Positions 27,727 through 36,146 of a stretch of 64,000 nucleotides of DNA are shown here, piece by piece (the stretch's first letter is position 1; each line of letters begins with the position of its first letter). This DNA comes from JAEDHM01 sp964368645 (GTDB lineage Bacteria > Bacillota > Clostridia > Christensenellales > CAG-1252), in the NCBI GenBank assembly GCA_964368645.1, contig CAYJBY010000007.1:49871-113870 (forward strand), given 5' to 3'. The notes under the pieces were generated by a model. That model saw nothing but the letters and a program-made list of their open reading frames with translations. It made no database searches and was not told the origin of the DNA. Made by a program: the position numbers and the translations under genes.

Positions 27727-28659
27727 CTACGCTATAAAATGCAGTATTACTCCCACCACTATGCCGCCTATCAGTGATCCGAAAAGACCTGAACAGAACG
27801 CCGCGCGAACGACGATGCGGAGCATTTTGGAGGTGATGACCTCCTCGCGAATAACTATATCGGAGTTTTGTGCCGCCTTGACCTCCAGTTCCTGTTTCAG
27901 CTTGCCTGCAACAGCCGAGGTCAACGCGCCGTATTCGTCCGCCGTTTCAACGGGTGCAACGGCAATCGGTGCTGATACATTAGGTTCTTCAGGGGCGCAC
28001 GGAACAGAGCTTAAGCTCTCGACAGCCGTAGGCTCGGTCTTCTCGGCAACAGCGGTTGTCTTAACTTCGGGCTGTGCGACCGAAACCGCGGCAACAGGCT
28101 CTTGAGGCTTGGTCGGAGCGGAGAAGACGGCGGTGCCGTTTTCTGGTCTGATGCCCACCTTTTGAGCGATAGCCCTTAGCTCCGCAAGCTCCTTCTCTCG
28201 GCGTTCTCTCTCGGCGGCGATACGCCGTTCCTGTTCCAGTCTTTCTTTATCGCGGCGTTCCTGCTCCAAACGGGCAAGCTCCTCCGCTTTTTTACGTTCC
28301 GCCTCTTGTCTTTGGCGTTCTTCCTCTATCCGCTGAAGCTCCGCGGCTCTAGCTCGCTCTTCTTCCTGTCTGCGTGCCTCCTCCGCCTGCCTACGCTCTT
28401 CTTCCAAACGAAGCCGCTCCTTCTCCGCTGACAATGCCGCACTGCCCTTGGCGTTGACGGACAAACAATACTCTCCCTCGCCTGAATACTTCAGGTTGAT
28501 ATAACCTGCCGTCTTTAACGCGGAAATAAGCTCCTCGCATTCGCCGGGAGTCAAGGTCGGGAACTGCGGCAATATATCCGCATCGTCTAATATGCGGACG
28601 TGATCCTCTCCGCACATAACCAATAGTGCGTTCAACATCAAATATTCGTTACTTAACAT
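27727..28659 (-). CDS. Winged-helix-like / coiled-coil / membrane-anchored protein, unknown function
   Basis: 310 residues. The ATG at 28659 is chosen over one 33 nt upstream because the latter stretch contains the -10 box TATAAT and the ribosome site GAGG. Residues about 1-75 form a winged-helix-like domain (NEYLMLNALLVMCGEDHVRIL; ECEELISALKTAGYINLKY). About 80-165 is an uninterrupted Glu/Arg/Lys/Gln coiled coil. About 170-265 is a Pro/Ala/Val-rich, low-complexity linker, and a single transmembrane helix ends the protein (about 284-308). It leads the uvrBA operon from its own promoter. Architecture suggests a tether between membrane and a DNA or protein partner; function unknown. Confidence 0.72.
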   Translation of the reverse strand: MLSNEYLMLNALLVMCGEDHVRILDDADILPQFPTLTPGECEELISALKTAGYINLKYSGEGEYCLSVNAKGSAALSAEKERLRLEEERRQAEEARRQEEERARAAELQRIEEERQRQEAERKKAEELARLEQERRDKERLEQERRIAAERERREKELAELRAIAQKVGIRPENGTAVFSAPTKPQEPVAAVSVAQPEVKTTAVAEKTEPTAVESLSSVPCAPEEPNVSAPIAVAPVETADEYGALTSAVAGKLKQELEVKAAQNSDIVIREEVITSKMLRIVVRAAFCSGLFGSLIGGIVVGVILHFIA

Positions 28660-28675
28660 ATCTGCCTCGGTTGGT

Positions 28676-28704
28676 ATTATACCATATCCCAACGCTTAAA
28701 TCAA
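28676..28704 (-). promoter_or_regulatory. Promoter of the wHTH-TM / uvrB / uvrA operon
   Basis: Minus strand TTGATT (28699-28704), 17 nt, TATAAT (28676-28681). No SOS-type LexA box is obvious around it. Confidence 0.78.
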
Positions 28705-29015
28705 GGAGAGTTTACTGATTTTAACTTTGTTAAGCCTTTTTCGGCAAGGATAATTTTTACAATACCGCGGAAAGGCTGTTGAGCCACCTGCCTTTCGCAG
28801 TTTCCGCCTGCGGAAAACGGTTTTCGGTTGGCGTTCGACTTCGGTTAGTGCCGCAATTAATAGGAGATTTAGTCGTTTTTTAATTTCAAAAGCCGTGTTT
28901 ATGGTTAATTTTGCTTTATTATTAGGGGAATAAGTATTATAATGTTAAGAAATATAATAGTTTAAGCGCTAAAGGACGGCTCTTTTACCATTCCGATGCC
29001 AAACAGAGGTTTGCA

Positions 29016-30662
29016 ATGAATTTACTCGACAGATATTTGAATACGGCTGAATACAAGGACTATAACGATTTTATCCATAACAGCAAGCTGATTATACCCG
29101 ACAGCTTTAATTTCGGTTACGACGTCGTCGATGAGTATGCTCGTCTTTGCCCTGACAAAAGAGCCTTGGTTTGGTGCAACGACAAGGGAGAGGAGCATAT
29201 CTTCACCTTTGCGGATATCAGCCGCCTTTCCAACCGCCTCGCCAACGCCTTAAAGGCTCGCGGTGCAGTTAAGGGCGATATTATTATGTCTATGCTCAAC
29301 CGCCGTTACGAATACTGGCTTTTGGCTGTGGCTTGCCACAAGCTAGGCGTAGTACTCGTGCCTGCAACCTTTATGCTTACCCCCCACGATATAGTTTACA
29401 GAGCGGTCAACGCAGGTATTAAGTTCTTGATTTGCACGGACGTTACCGACGTTTTGGACAACGTCAACGAGGCTCGTAAGGAGCTTAAGGACGTTACCTA
29501 TTTTACCATAAGCGACCGCGACGGCTATATCAATATCCATACCGAAATGGACGCTTGCTCCGACAAGCTGGACAGAGTGGCTACCGCCCTTAACGACGAA
29601 CTGCTTATCTATTTTACGTCCGGTACTACGGGCTACCCCAAGATGGTTGCTCACAACCACCTCTATCCCTTAGGTCACATCTATACCGCCAAATTCTGGC
29701 AGCAGGTGGTGGACGACGGTCTGCATTTTACCGCCGCGGAGACAGGTTGGGCTAAATGCAGTTGGGGAAAGATTTACGGTCAATGGCTCTCCGGAACCGC
29801 TATTTTCGTCTATGACTACTTCGGCAAATTCACTCCTACCGACCTGCTTCACCTTTTGCCGAAATACGGCGTTACCACTTTCTGTGCGCCCCCTACGATT
29901 TACAGATTTTTAATCCGCGAGGATTTGTCACAGTTTGACTTTTCCACCGTCCGTCACTGCTCCACGGCTGGCGAACCGCTTAACCCTGAGGTTTGGAAAA
30001 TCTTTAAGCAAGCCACAGGTCTTAGCATTAACGAGGGCTTCGGTCAGACTGAAAGCTGTGTCATTCTCGGCACCTTTATGAACGTGGAACCGCGCTTGGG
30101 CTCTATGGGTAAGCCCTGTCCCTTGTACGATATCCACCTTGTGGACGACGAATACAACGACCTTGCCGACGGTGAGGTGGGCGAAATCGTTATCAAAATC
30201 AAGGAAAGACAATGCGGCTTGCTGTATAAGTATCACAACGATCCCGAACGTACCAAAAGCTGTTTGGGCGATGGCTATCACCATACAGGCGACTTGGCTT
30301 ACCGCGATTCCGAGGGATATTTTTGGTTCGTCGGAAGAAAGGACGATATTATCAAAAGCAGTGGCTACCGTATAGGACCTTTTGAGGTTGAAAGCGCGTT
30401 GATGGAACACCCTGCCGTACTGGAATGTGCGATTACAGGCGTTCCCGATCCTATCCGCGGTCAAATCGTCAAGGCGTCGATTATTCTCAACAAGGGTTTT
30501 GCACCCTCTCCCGAATTGGTTAAGGAACTGCAAAATCACGTTAAGGTCAGCACCGCTCCTTATAAATATCCTCGTGTTGTGGAGTTCGTCACCGAACTGC
30601 CGAAAACCACCAGCGGCAAAATCAGACGTAACGAAATCCGTAAATCAGACAGCAAAAAGTAA
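29016..30662 (+). CDS. Acyl-CoA synthetase (AMP-forming, ACSM/medium-chain type)
   Basis: Activates a carboxylic acid to its CoA thioester via an acyl-adenylate. The 548 residues show the AMP-binding P-loop YFTSGTTGYPKM (about 196-207), the A5 motif NEGFGQTE (about 340), A7 YHHTGDLAYRD (about 420), A8 GYRIGPFEVES (about 451) and the catalytic Lys motif TTSGKIRR (about 532). The N-terminal segment PDSFNFGYDVVDE and GYRIGPFEVE place it with medium-chain or aryl acyl-CoA ligases. It is close to the enzyme half of the HTH-cupin fusion at 53403. AGAGG precedes the ATG; two TATAAT boxes lie upstream (28938 and 28953). The acid substrate is unknown. Confidence 0.9.
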   Translation: MNLLDRYLNTAEYKDYNDFIHNSKLIIPDSFNFGYDVVDEYARLCPDKRALVWCNDKGEEHIFTFADISRLSNRLANALKARGAVKGDIIMSMLNRRYEYWLLAVACHKLGVVLVPATFMLTPHDIVYRAVNAGIKFLICTDVTDVLDNVNEARKELKDVTYFTISDRDGYINIHTEMDACSDKLDRVATALNDELLIYFTSGTTGYPKMVAHNHLYPLGHIYTAKFWQQVVDDGLHFTAAETGWAKCSWGKIYGQWLSGTAIFVYDYFGKFTPTDLLHLLPKYGVTTFCAPPTIYRFLIREDLSQFDFSTVRHCSTAGEPLNPEVWKIFKQATGLSINEGFGQTESCVILGTFMNVEPRLGSMGKPCPLYDIHLVDDEYNDLADGEVGEIVIKIKERQCGLLYKYHNDPERTKSCLGDGYHHTGDLAYRDSEGYFWFVGRKDDIIKSSGYRIGPFEVESALMEHPAVLECAITGVPDPIRGQIVKASIILNKGFAPSPELVKELQNHVKVSTAPYKYPRVVEFVTELPKTTSGKIRRNEIRKSDSKK

Positions 30663-30846
30663 TCGCAATTCGCAAACCGCAAACATTTTTTTCCCGATTT
30701 TGTTTCCCGATTATGGTCACGGAACAAGGGTGTTTCTTTCAAGCCTATGCCGCTGATTTGTTGGTATTGATTGGGATTGTTAAGCGGTAACTTTGCAGAT
30801 GAATTTGAGTTAAGAGTTGATTATTTCTGCTCGTGAATAACACTGT

Positions 30847-30881
30847 AAAAAAGCGTCGTCCTTTGTAGGGCAACGCTTTTT
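30847..30881 (+). terminator. Terminator after the acyl-CoA synthetase gene
   Basis: AAAAAGCGTCGTCC / AGGGCAACGCTTTTT hairpin with one internal mismatch, followed by CTTTT. Confidence 0.75.
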
Positions 30882-30930
30882 CTTTTGGTCTATTCTTCTT
30901 TTATCCTATATTTGAGTTTTGTTTCCATTT

Positions 30931-31206
30931 ACTAATTAGTATATTACTTTCACCTAATTACAATTACCATTGATTACAGGTTTACCTAATTACAGGTTTA
31001 CCTAATTATAGCTTTACCTATACATTTTCACTAGGATACAGCTTTTCCTAATACAGCTCTATTTGATTGCAGTTTCACCTAATTGCAGTTACACTTGGTT
31101 ACAGCTACACTTGGTTGCAGTATCAACGCATTACAGTATCAACTGATACAGCTTTACTTGATTACTGCTTTACTTGATTACAGTACCAGTGGATTGACTC
31201 TTACAA
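30931..31206. repeat. Degenerate 16-nt tandem repeat array, about 16 units
   Basis: A stretch of the 688-nt gap 30663-31350 consists of head-to-tail units of 14-17 nt, mostly 16, with rough consensus CYTRATTACAGNTTYA. Examples: CCTAATTACAGGTTTA, CCTAATTATAGCTTTA, CCTAATTGCAGTTACA, CTTGGTTACAGCTACA, CTTGATTACTGCTTTA. The period is not a multiple of three and no frame stays open. There are no spacers, so this is not CRISPR. Divergence between units shows the array is old. Confidence 0.88.
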
Positions 31207-31350
31207 TCGGTTAAACCTTTGTCCGATTAAGTTTTTCAAGTTTTCCGTTAAAGTATGAGATACGCAATACGCTTTCCGAATAATTTATCTATCGTTCTTG
31301 GTGTCGGTTTGCACCGCGGTTTTGCGCTTCCGCTAAGGATAACAACTCGA

Positions 31351-32139
31351 TTATATGCCGTAAGTTTTTTTCACGGTTTTCAGCATCGCCTTGCGAGGGA
31401 GCATTTTGCCCGATAGCTTTAACAGCTTGTTCTTTGCTCCCGTGGTCAGAATCACAGGTGGCTTTTCCGAGGTGACGTTGAAATATATCTCCTGCGCCAC
31501 TGCCTGCGGCGTCATTCCGCCCTGCTCTATCGCCGCTAACGACCTCGCCGCTCTCATAGTTCTGCCTGCGTACTCGCCGCACTGCTCGGGAGTATAAATC
31601 AGTCTATTGAAGGTAAAATCGGTGGCTGTGCCGCCGGGTAAAACCGAAATCACGTCAACGCCGTATTCGGCAAGCTCGATTCGTAACTCGTTTGCCAGCA
31701 TATTGACCGCCGCCTTAGATGCCGAATAAAAAGGATCGTAGGGAATTGGAATTACGCCGCCCAAGGAGCTGATAAATATTATCTTGCCCTTTGCGTTCTT
31801 AACCAGCGGTAAAGCCAGACGAGTAGCTTTTGCAAGCCCTAAAAAATTCACTTCCATCAAATAACGGGAATCCTTTTCCTGCGTGTACTCGAAGGGTGCC
31901 GCCATACTTGTTCCCGAGGAGTAAACAAAATAGCTTAACGAGTCTATGGACGCCGTTATCTTTTGGAACGCTTGATCAATATCCTTGGGCACCGAAGTAT
32001 CGCAAGTAATGTTTGTCACTCTTTTATCGGGACTGTTGCCCCTCGAACAATTGATTACGTTGTACTTGTTTTCCAAGAAGAACTCTGCCAGATGATAACC
32101 GATGCCTGAGGAGGCACCGAAAAATAATGCGTTTTTCAT
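31351..32139 (-). CDS. Short-chain dehydrogenase/reductase
   Basis: NAD(P)-dependent oxidoreductase of the classical SDR family, 262 residues. Cofactor loop GASSGIG (residues 8-14), NxxG-like YSSGTSMAA region (about 73-81), catalytic Ser in IFISSLGG (about 122), catalytic YSASK (about 137-141) and PGGTATDF (about 167). Substrate unknown; the C-terminal basic extension (KMLPRKAMLKTVKKTYG) resembles lipid-acting SDRs only loosely. Its ATG has no Shine-Dalgarno site and sits about 7 nt after a CATACT box, so it may be leaderless. Divergent from murC across 68 nt. Confidence 0.88.
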   Translation of the reverse strand: MKNALFFGASSGIGYHLAEFFLENKYNVINCSRGNSPDKRVTNITCDTSVPKDIDQAFQKITASIDSLSYFVYSSGTSMAAPFEYTQEKDSRYLMEVNFLGLAKATRLALPLVKNAKGKIIFISSLGGVIPIPYDPFYSASKAAVNMLANELRIELAEYGVDVISVLPGGTATDFTFNRLIYTPEQCGEYAGRTMRAARSLAAIEQGGMTPQAVAQEIYFNVTSEKPPVILTTGAKNKLLKLSGKMLPRKAMLKTVKKTYGI

Positions 32140-32171
32140 AGAGCTAGTATGCCGTAGGATAGGAGTAAATA

Positions 32172-32202
32172 TTCACAAACAGGTGCCGTTCTCTCATATA
32201 AT
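32172..32202 (+). promoter_or_regulatory. Promoter placed for a leaderless murC mRNA
   Basis: TTCACA (32172-32177), 19-nt spacer, TATAAT (32197-32202). The murC GTG begins 5 nt after the -10, at the expected transcription start. No ribosome site. Confidence 0.5.
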
Positions 32203-32207
32203 CGTAT

Positions 32208-33542
32208 GTGGATAACTTTTTCAAGGGGAAAAAAATACACTTCATCGGCGCAGGGGGCGTCAGCGTTTCGGAGCTAATGCGTTTGACGGCTTTTTTCGGT
32301 GCTGAGGTATCGGGAAGCGACAGAGCTTTTTCCGCGGTTCTGCAAAAACTGGCGGACGACGGCTTCGACGTTTACGTCGGTTCCGATACTCAACACGCCT
32401 TAAACGCAGAATTGACTGTCTTTTCCTCCGCCGTTCCTCCCTCGGACGCAGAAAGAGTCGCCGCAGGAACGCGGCAGGTTGAACGCTGTGTTTTTTTGGG
32501 TATGCTGTCTAAGCTATTCCCACGGGTGCTTGCCGTTGCGGGAACTCACGGGAAGACTACAGTCACGGGTATGCTCGCATCCATTTATCAGCAGGCTAAC
32601 CGCTCATTTACCGCCCATCTCGGCGGTTATTCGCATCAGCTTAAAGGCGGCTTGGCATTACACGGAAACGGGCTTTTTATCACGGAGGCCTGCGAGTTCA
32701 AAAGGAGTTTTTTACAGCTTTTCCCCGATACTTCGCTTATCCTAAACGCCGAATACGACCACCCCGACTGCTACCCTTGCCGCAGTGATTTATACTCCGC
32801 GTTTAATCGCTTTGCGCTTAACACACGCCACGGCGGACGGCTGATTGTGGGCTCTGAAATTCCGCAATTGCTGAATATATGCACAAATGAGCATATTGAC
32901 ATATGTGAATACGGCAAAGATTTTCGGATTGAAAATATGCGCCGTGACACTAATGACTTCACTCTGCGCTATGACGGCAAAGCCTTACCGATTTCCCTTA
33001 TATGCAGAGGTGAGCATAATGCTCATAACGCCGCATTTGCCGCCTACGCCGCTCTTCTGGACGGCGTGAGCGAATCGGACGTTGCAACAGGATTGCACGT
33101 TTTCAGCGGTATAGCAAGACGATTAGAAAGGCTTGGAACCTTTTGCGGCGCGGAGGTAATTACGGATTACGCTCATCACCCTACGGAAATCGCCGCGGCT
33201 ATAGCCTCAGTCAGTGGCGGTTATGGCGTAACGGCGGTTTTTGAGCCTCATACATTCTCGCGTACCGCAGGCTTATTCGACCAGTTCGTTACGGCGTTTG
33301 CACAGGCGGACAGGGTTATAATTCTACCCACCTACGCCGCAAGGGAAACCGCCGCGGACGGAGTTGAAGCGAAGACGCTTTTCTGCGCTCTCGACTGTAA
33401 GGAAAAATACTACGCGGAAACCTACGAGCAATGTCGCGTGCTTTTAACCAAACTGGTTAGACAAAAAGAAACCCTACTCTTACTGGGAGCAGGGAATATT
33501 AATCAGCTTGCATATTCGCTTGTAAATGCAGACGGTTGCTAA
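32208..33542 (+). CDS. murC: UDP-N-acetylmuramate-L-alanine ligase
   Basis: Adds the first amino acid to UDP-MurNAc in peptidoglycan precursor synthesis, cytoplasmic, ATP-dependent. 444 residues with the Mur ligase order: N-terminal UDP-binding glycine loop GAGGVSVSELM (variant of GIGGxGMSxLA), P-loop AGTHGKTTVTG (about 111-121), EACEFKRSFLQL (about 164), NAEYDHPDCY (about 182), and DYAHHPTEI (about 321). The GTG at 32208 is the only start that includes the glycine loop; no ribosome site precedes it. Like murG it is isolated from other cell-wall genes. Confidence 0.93.
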   Translation: MDNFFKGKKIHFIGAGGVSVSELMRLTAFFGAEVSGSDRAFSAVLQKLADDGFDVYVGSDTQHALNAELTVFSSAVPPSDAERVAAGTRQVERCVFLGMLSKLFPRVLAVAGTHGKTTVTGMLASIYQQANRSFTAHLGGYSHQLKGGLALHGNGLFITEACEFKRSFLQLFPDTSLILNAEYDHPDCYPCRSDLYSAFNRFALNTRHGGRLIVGSEIPQLLNICTNEHIDICEYGKDFRIENMRRDTNDFTLRYDGKALPISLICRGEHNAHNAAFAAYAALLDGVSESDVATGLHVFSGIARRLERLGTFCGAEVITDYAHHPTEIAAAIASVSGGYGVTAVFEPHTFSRTAGLFDQFVTAFAQADRVIILPTYAARETAADGVEAKTLFCALDCKEKYYAETYEQCRVLLTKLVRQKETLLLLGAGNINQLAYSLVNADGC

Positions 33543-33699
33543 TGAGGTTTCACCCGAATTAAAGTAGAAAAAATCGATGGGAAACCGAAAAATTTGCCGC
33601 TAAAGTCCTAAGACCTTAAGGCTCGCACTGTCAAAAAACAATTGGCACGCCCCTTTCGCTTGTGCGCCTGTTGACGTTATGCCGATAATAAAGAATAAA

Positions 33700-33725
33700 G
33701 CTGTACAAAAAGCCACAAGTACAGC
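33700..33725 (-). terminator. Probable terminator of spoVG
   Basis: GCTGTAC / GTACAGC stem with a 12-nt loop and a short TTTATT tail on the minus strand. Confidence 0.45.
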
Positions 33726-33756
33726 CGTAAAATGAAACCGAATAGGTTATATTGCG

Positions 33757-34023
33757 TTATTGTTCGTCAAGCACCTTCTGATACGCGGTAAGGATAGCGT
33801 TGGAAATATAAGCTCTCGTATCCGGATTGATAGGGTGCGCTATATCCTTAAACTCGCCTTCCGGAGTCTTGCGACTGGGCATAGCGATAAACGGCCCTGC
33901 ATTGCCCTCGATAATCTTGATATCGTGAACGGCAAAACAAGCGTCCAGCGTAATAGTTGCGACAGCCTTAAGCTTGCCGCCGTCAGTCTTTGCTAATCTA
34001 ACTCTTACATCAGTAATATCCAT
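33757..34023 (-). CDS. spoVG: Septation/sporulation regulator SpoVG
   Basis: Small nucleic-acid-binding regulator, 88 residues, usual length. It begins MDITDVRVRL and contains the conserved LKAVATITLDACFAVHDIKI and GPFIAMPSRKTPEGEFKDIAHPI blocks, almost the full family signature. In Firmicutes SpoVG affects cell division, sporulation timing and virulence genes and can bind DNA or RNA. Monocistronic, with its own near-consensus promoter and a GGTGAT ribosome site. Confidence 0.97.
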   Translation of the reverse strand: MDITDVRVRLAKTDGGKLKAVATITLDACFAVHDIKIIEGNAGPFIAMPSRKTPEGEFKDIAHPINPDTRAYISNAILTAYQKVLDEQ

Positions 34024-34047
34024 AAAATCACCGCCTTATTATAGGGT

Positions 34048-34076
34048 ATTATATCATATCGCCGACTATTAGTCAA
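34048..34076 (-). promoter_or_regulatory. Promoter of spoVG
   Basis: Minus strand TTGACT (34071-34076), 17 nt, TATAAT (34048-34053). The remaining part of the 34024-34395 gap holds only a terminator. Confidence 0.85.
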
Positions 34077-34253
34077 TAACCTTTTTTCTTATAGTATCCG
34101 TCATTTTTTGCGTATTTTAACTCTATTTTTTGTTATTTACGAGAATTAAAGTTTTGCGCTAAATTAATGTTTATTTTTTGTCTGCCTCCGCAACGCGGCT
34201 CTTAATTATTAATCCGCCGTCCCTATCTATCAAAAAATTTACCGCCCTTCATC

Positions 34254-34288
34254 AAAAAGACTCACCGCAACTGACGATGCGGTGAGTC
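34254..34288 (-). terminator. Terminator of the DAO-BFD / FGGY / AGPS-like operon
   Basis: Perfect 11-bp stem GACTCACCGCA / TGCGGTGAGTC, 8-nt loop, TTTTT on the minus strand. Confidence 0.85.
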
Positions 34289-34395
34289 TTGCAGTTTCGA
34301 TTACAATAATTTTTTTGCTTTCGGTCAAGCCTTACGTTATAGCTTTTTCAGCCGAATAATTTGCGTAACCGCTTAGTTTGCTTATCGCTGTAGTA

Positions 34396-36129
34396 TTATT
34401 TCCTTTCGGTAAAAACCTTTTCGGACTCTTTGAGGTCAAGCCCTATCGTTCCGCCGGGGTTCATAATTCCGTCGGGATCAAAATATGCTTTCAGGCTCTT
34501 GATAGCTCCCATCTCTCTTGTGCCGATATAGCCCTCAAGCCACGGAGCGAACAGCTTGCCGATGCCGTGATGGTGCGATATTGCCGCGCCTGAACGCTGT
34601 ATCGCGTCCAGTATTCCCTTGTGGTACGTTCTAAACTCCTCCAAGTCCGTCATCGGTGTGATGAATATGAAGTACAGATTCGCCCCTTGAGGATACATAT
34701 GCGATATGTGCGTTGTAACTATGGTATTAGGACGGGATTTGCAGTATTTCCTCACGTCTAAATGCACCTGTTCCATATTATCCCAGTTTACGGAGCATTC
34801 CAGCGTGTCTATAACGATACCGAAATCCTGAAGATTATCTCTCAAATACGGATCGGAAAAACGTCCGTGTTCCCAACTCGTGGTTACTATACCCGTCAAA
34901 GACATTGCACCGTACTTCTTGCAGATGCGCTTAACCTTCTTATATACGTTGCGGCAATAGCCTATCTCGCCGTCGGTAAAGCCCAGCATTAAGCACTTTT
35001 CGTAATCCTTATAGCCGCGAACCTTAAGCAGTGTATCCAAGGGGGTGCCGCTGATGCCGTACATACGCATCATCATTTGAGTTTCCTCCTGATCGGAAAG
35101 ACGGAACACAGAGGGTAAACCGAATTCGCCCTGCATACATTCGCGGACTGCCGTCATTGCGGTTTCCCAATTCTTGAACATAAAGGAAAATTTCAGGTGG
35201 TTCTCAGGTCTGTACTTGAACAAGCGCAAGGTCACGTGCGTCAGTACGCCGAAGGTGCCCTCGCTGCCCATCATTATCTGATCCATACTCGGACCGCAGG
35301 CACTTCTCGGAGTGCGGTCTGTTTTGATATTGCCTATGGGCGTTGCGTATTCCTGACAAAGAACTATATCCTCGATTTTGCCGTAATAGGTGCTGTTCTG
35401 TCCTGCGCCGCGGGTAACAACCCAACCGCCTACAGAGGAATACTCGAAGGACTGCGGAAAATGTCCGCAGGTGTAACGGTACTTAGAGCCGTATTCCGTT
35501 GGCGCATTGTTCATCAGTTTTTCCAGAGCAGGTCCCATTATACCCGATTGAACGGTAACCGTTTGGTTGATTTCGTTCACTTCGATTACCTTATTGAAGT
35601 TACGCTGAAGGTTGAGCGAAACGCCGTTCTTAATACATTCCACACCGCGCGTCACACTGGAGCCGCCGCCGTAAACGTAAAGCGGAATTTTGTTGGCGGC
35701 ACAGTAAGCGACAGCCTTCTCTATCTGCTCCTTATCGGAGGGATAAAGCACCAAATCAGGTAAATTCTCCACTATACCCTTGCGCAACCGCATCAAATCG
35801 TACATCGTCTGTCCGTAGGCAACCTGCAAACGGCTGTAATTGTCGGTAGCGTAATTACCCTCGCCTACTATGGCGGCAAGAGCGTTAATGTGTTTTTGCG
35901 CCAACTGAACGGGAATATCGAAATCCACCTTTTCAAGTCCAAGCTCCTTGCGCGACTTAAAATCCTCATCGGTCATACCGAAAGTCTCCTTTACCAAGTT
36001 GTAAAGGTTTTCCTTGGGGATTTTGTAAGCGGCGGGATCGCCCCACTTATAAATAGAACGGTACGACTTGTCTGGTGATCTGTCGGTGTACCAATCGGGA
36101 GAAAATCCCTTGTACGGTTTTGTACTCAT
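34396..36129 (-). CDS. FAD-linked oxidase resembling alkyl-dihydroxyacetonephosphate synthase (AGPS)
   Basis: 577-residue flavoprotein of the PCMH/GlcD-AGPS superfamily. The FAD-binding domain (about 100-290) has YGGGSSVTRGV (about 153-163) and the SFEYSSVGGWVVTRGAGQNSTYYG block (split over about 228-250), which in AGPS forms part of the flavin site. The cap domain ends with HHHGIGK near 541, the histidine cluster of AGPS, and FDPDGIMNPGG closes the fold. Eukaryotic AGPS swaps the acyl chain of acyl-DHAP for a fatty alcohol, making ether lipids; bacterial homologues are mostly uncharacterised, and D-lactate/glycolate-type oxidase activity is the alternative. Third gene of an operon with an FGGY kinase and a GlpA-like oxidoreductase. 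GGAGG start. Confidence 0.8.
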   Translation of the reverse strand: MSTKPYKGFSPDWYTDRSPDKSYRSIYKWGDPAAYKIPKENLYNLVKETFGMTDEDFKSRKELGLEKVDFDIPVQLAQKHINALAAIVGEGNYATDNYSRLQVAYGQTMYDLMRLRKGIVENLPDLVLYPSDKEQIEKAVAYCAANKIPLYVYGGGSSVTRGVECIKNGVSLNLQRNFNKVIEVNEINQTVTVQSGIMGPALEKLMNNAPTEYGSKYRYTCGHFPQSFEYSSVGGWVVTRGAGQNSTYYGKIEDIVLCQEYATPIGNIKTDRTPRSACGPSMDQIMMGSEGTFGVLTHVTLRLFKYRPENHLKFSFMFKNWETAMTAVRECMQGEFGLPSVFRLSDQEETQMMMRMYGISGTPLDTLLKVRGYKDYEKCLMLGFTDGEIGYCRNVYKKVKRICKKYGAMSLTGIVTTSWEHGRFSDPYLRDNLQDFGIVIDTLECSVNWDNMEQVHLDVRKYCKSRPNTIVTTHISHMYPQGANLYFIFITPMTDLEEFRTYHKGILDAIQRSGAAISHHHGIGKLFAPWLEGYIGTREMGAIKSLKAYFDPDGIMNPGGTIGLDLKESEKVFTERK

Positions 36130-36146
36130 ATTACCTCCTAAATTGA

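Noticed and set aside
28660..28692. Longer start of the coiled-coil wHTH-TM protein
   Set aside because: The extra codons cover the TATAAT box and the ribosome site of the downstream ATG.
30931..31206. Possible CRISPR array
   Set aside because: Units are contiguous, 14-17 nt, diverged and without spacers; no cas gene nearby.
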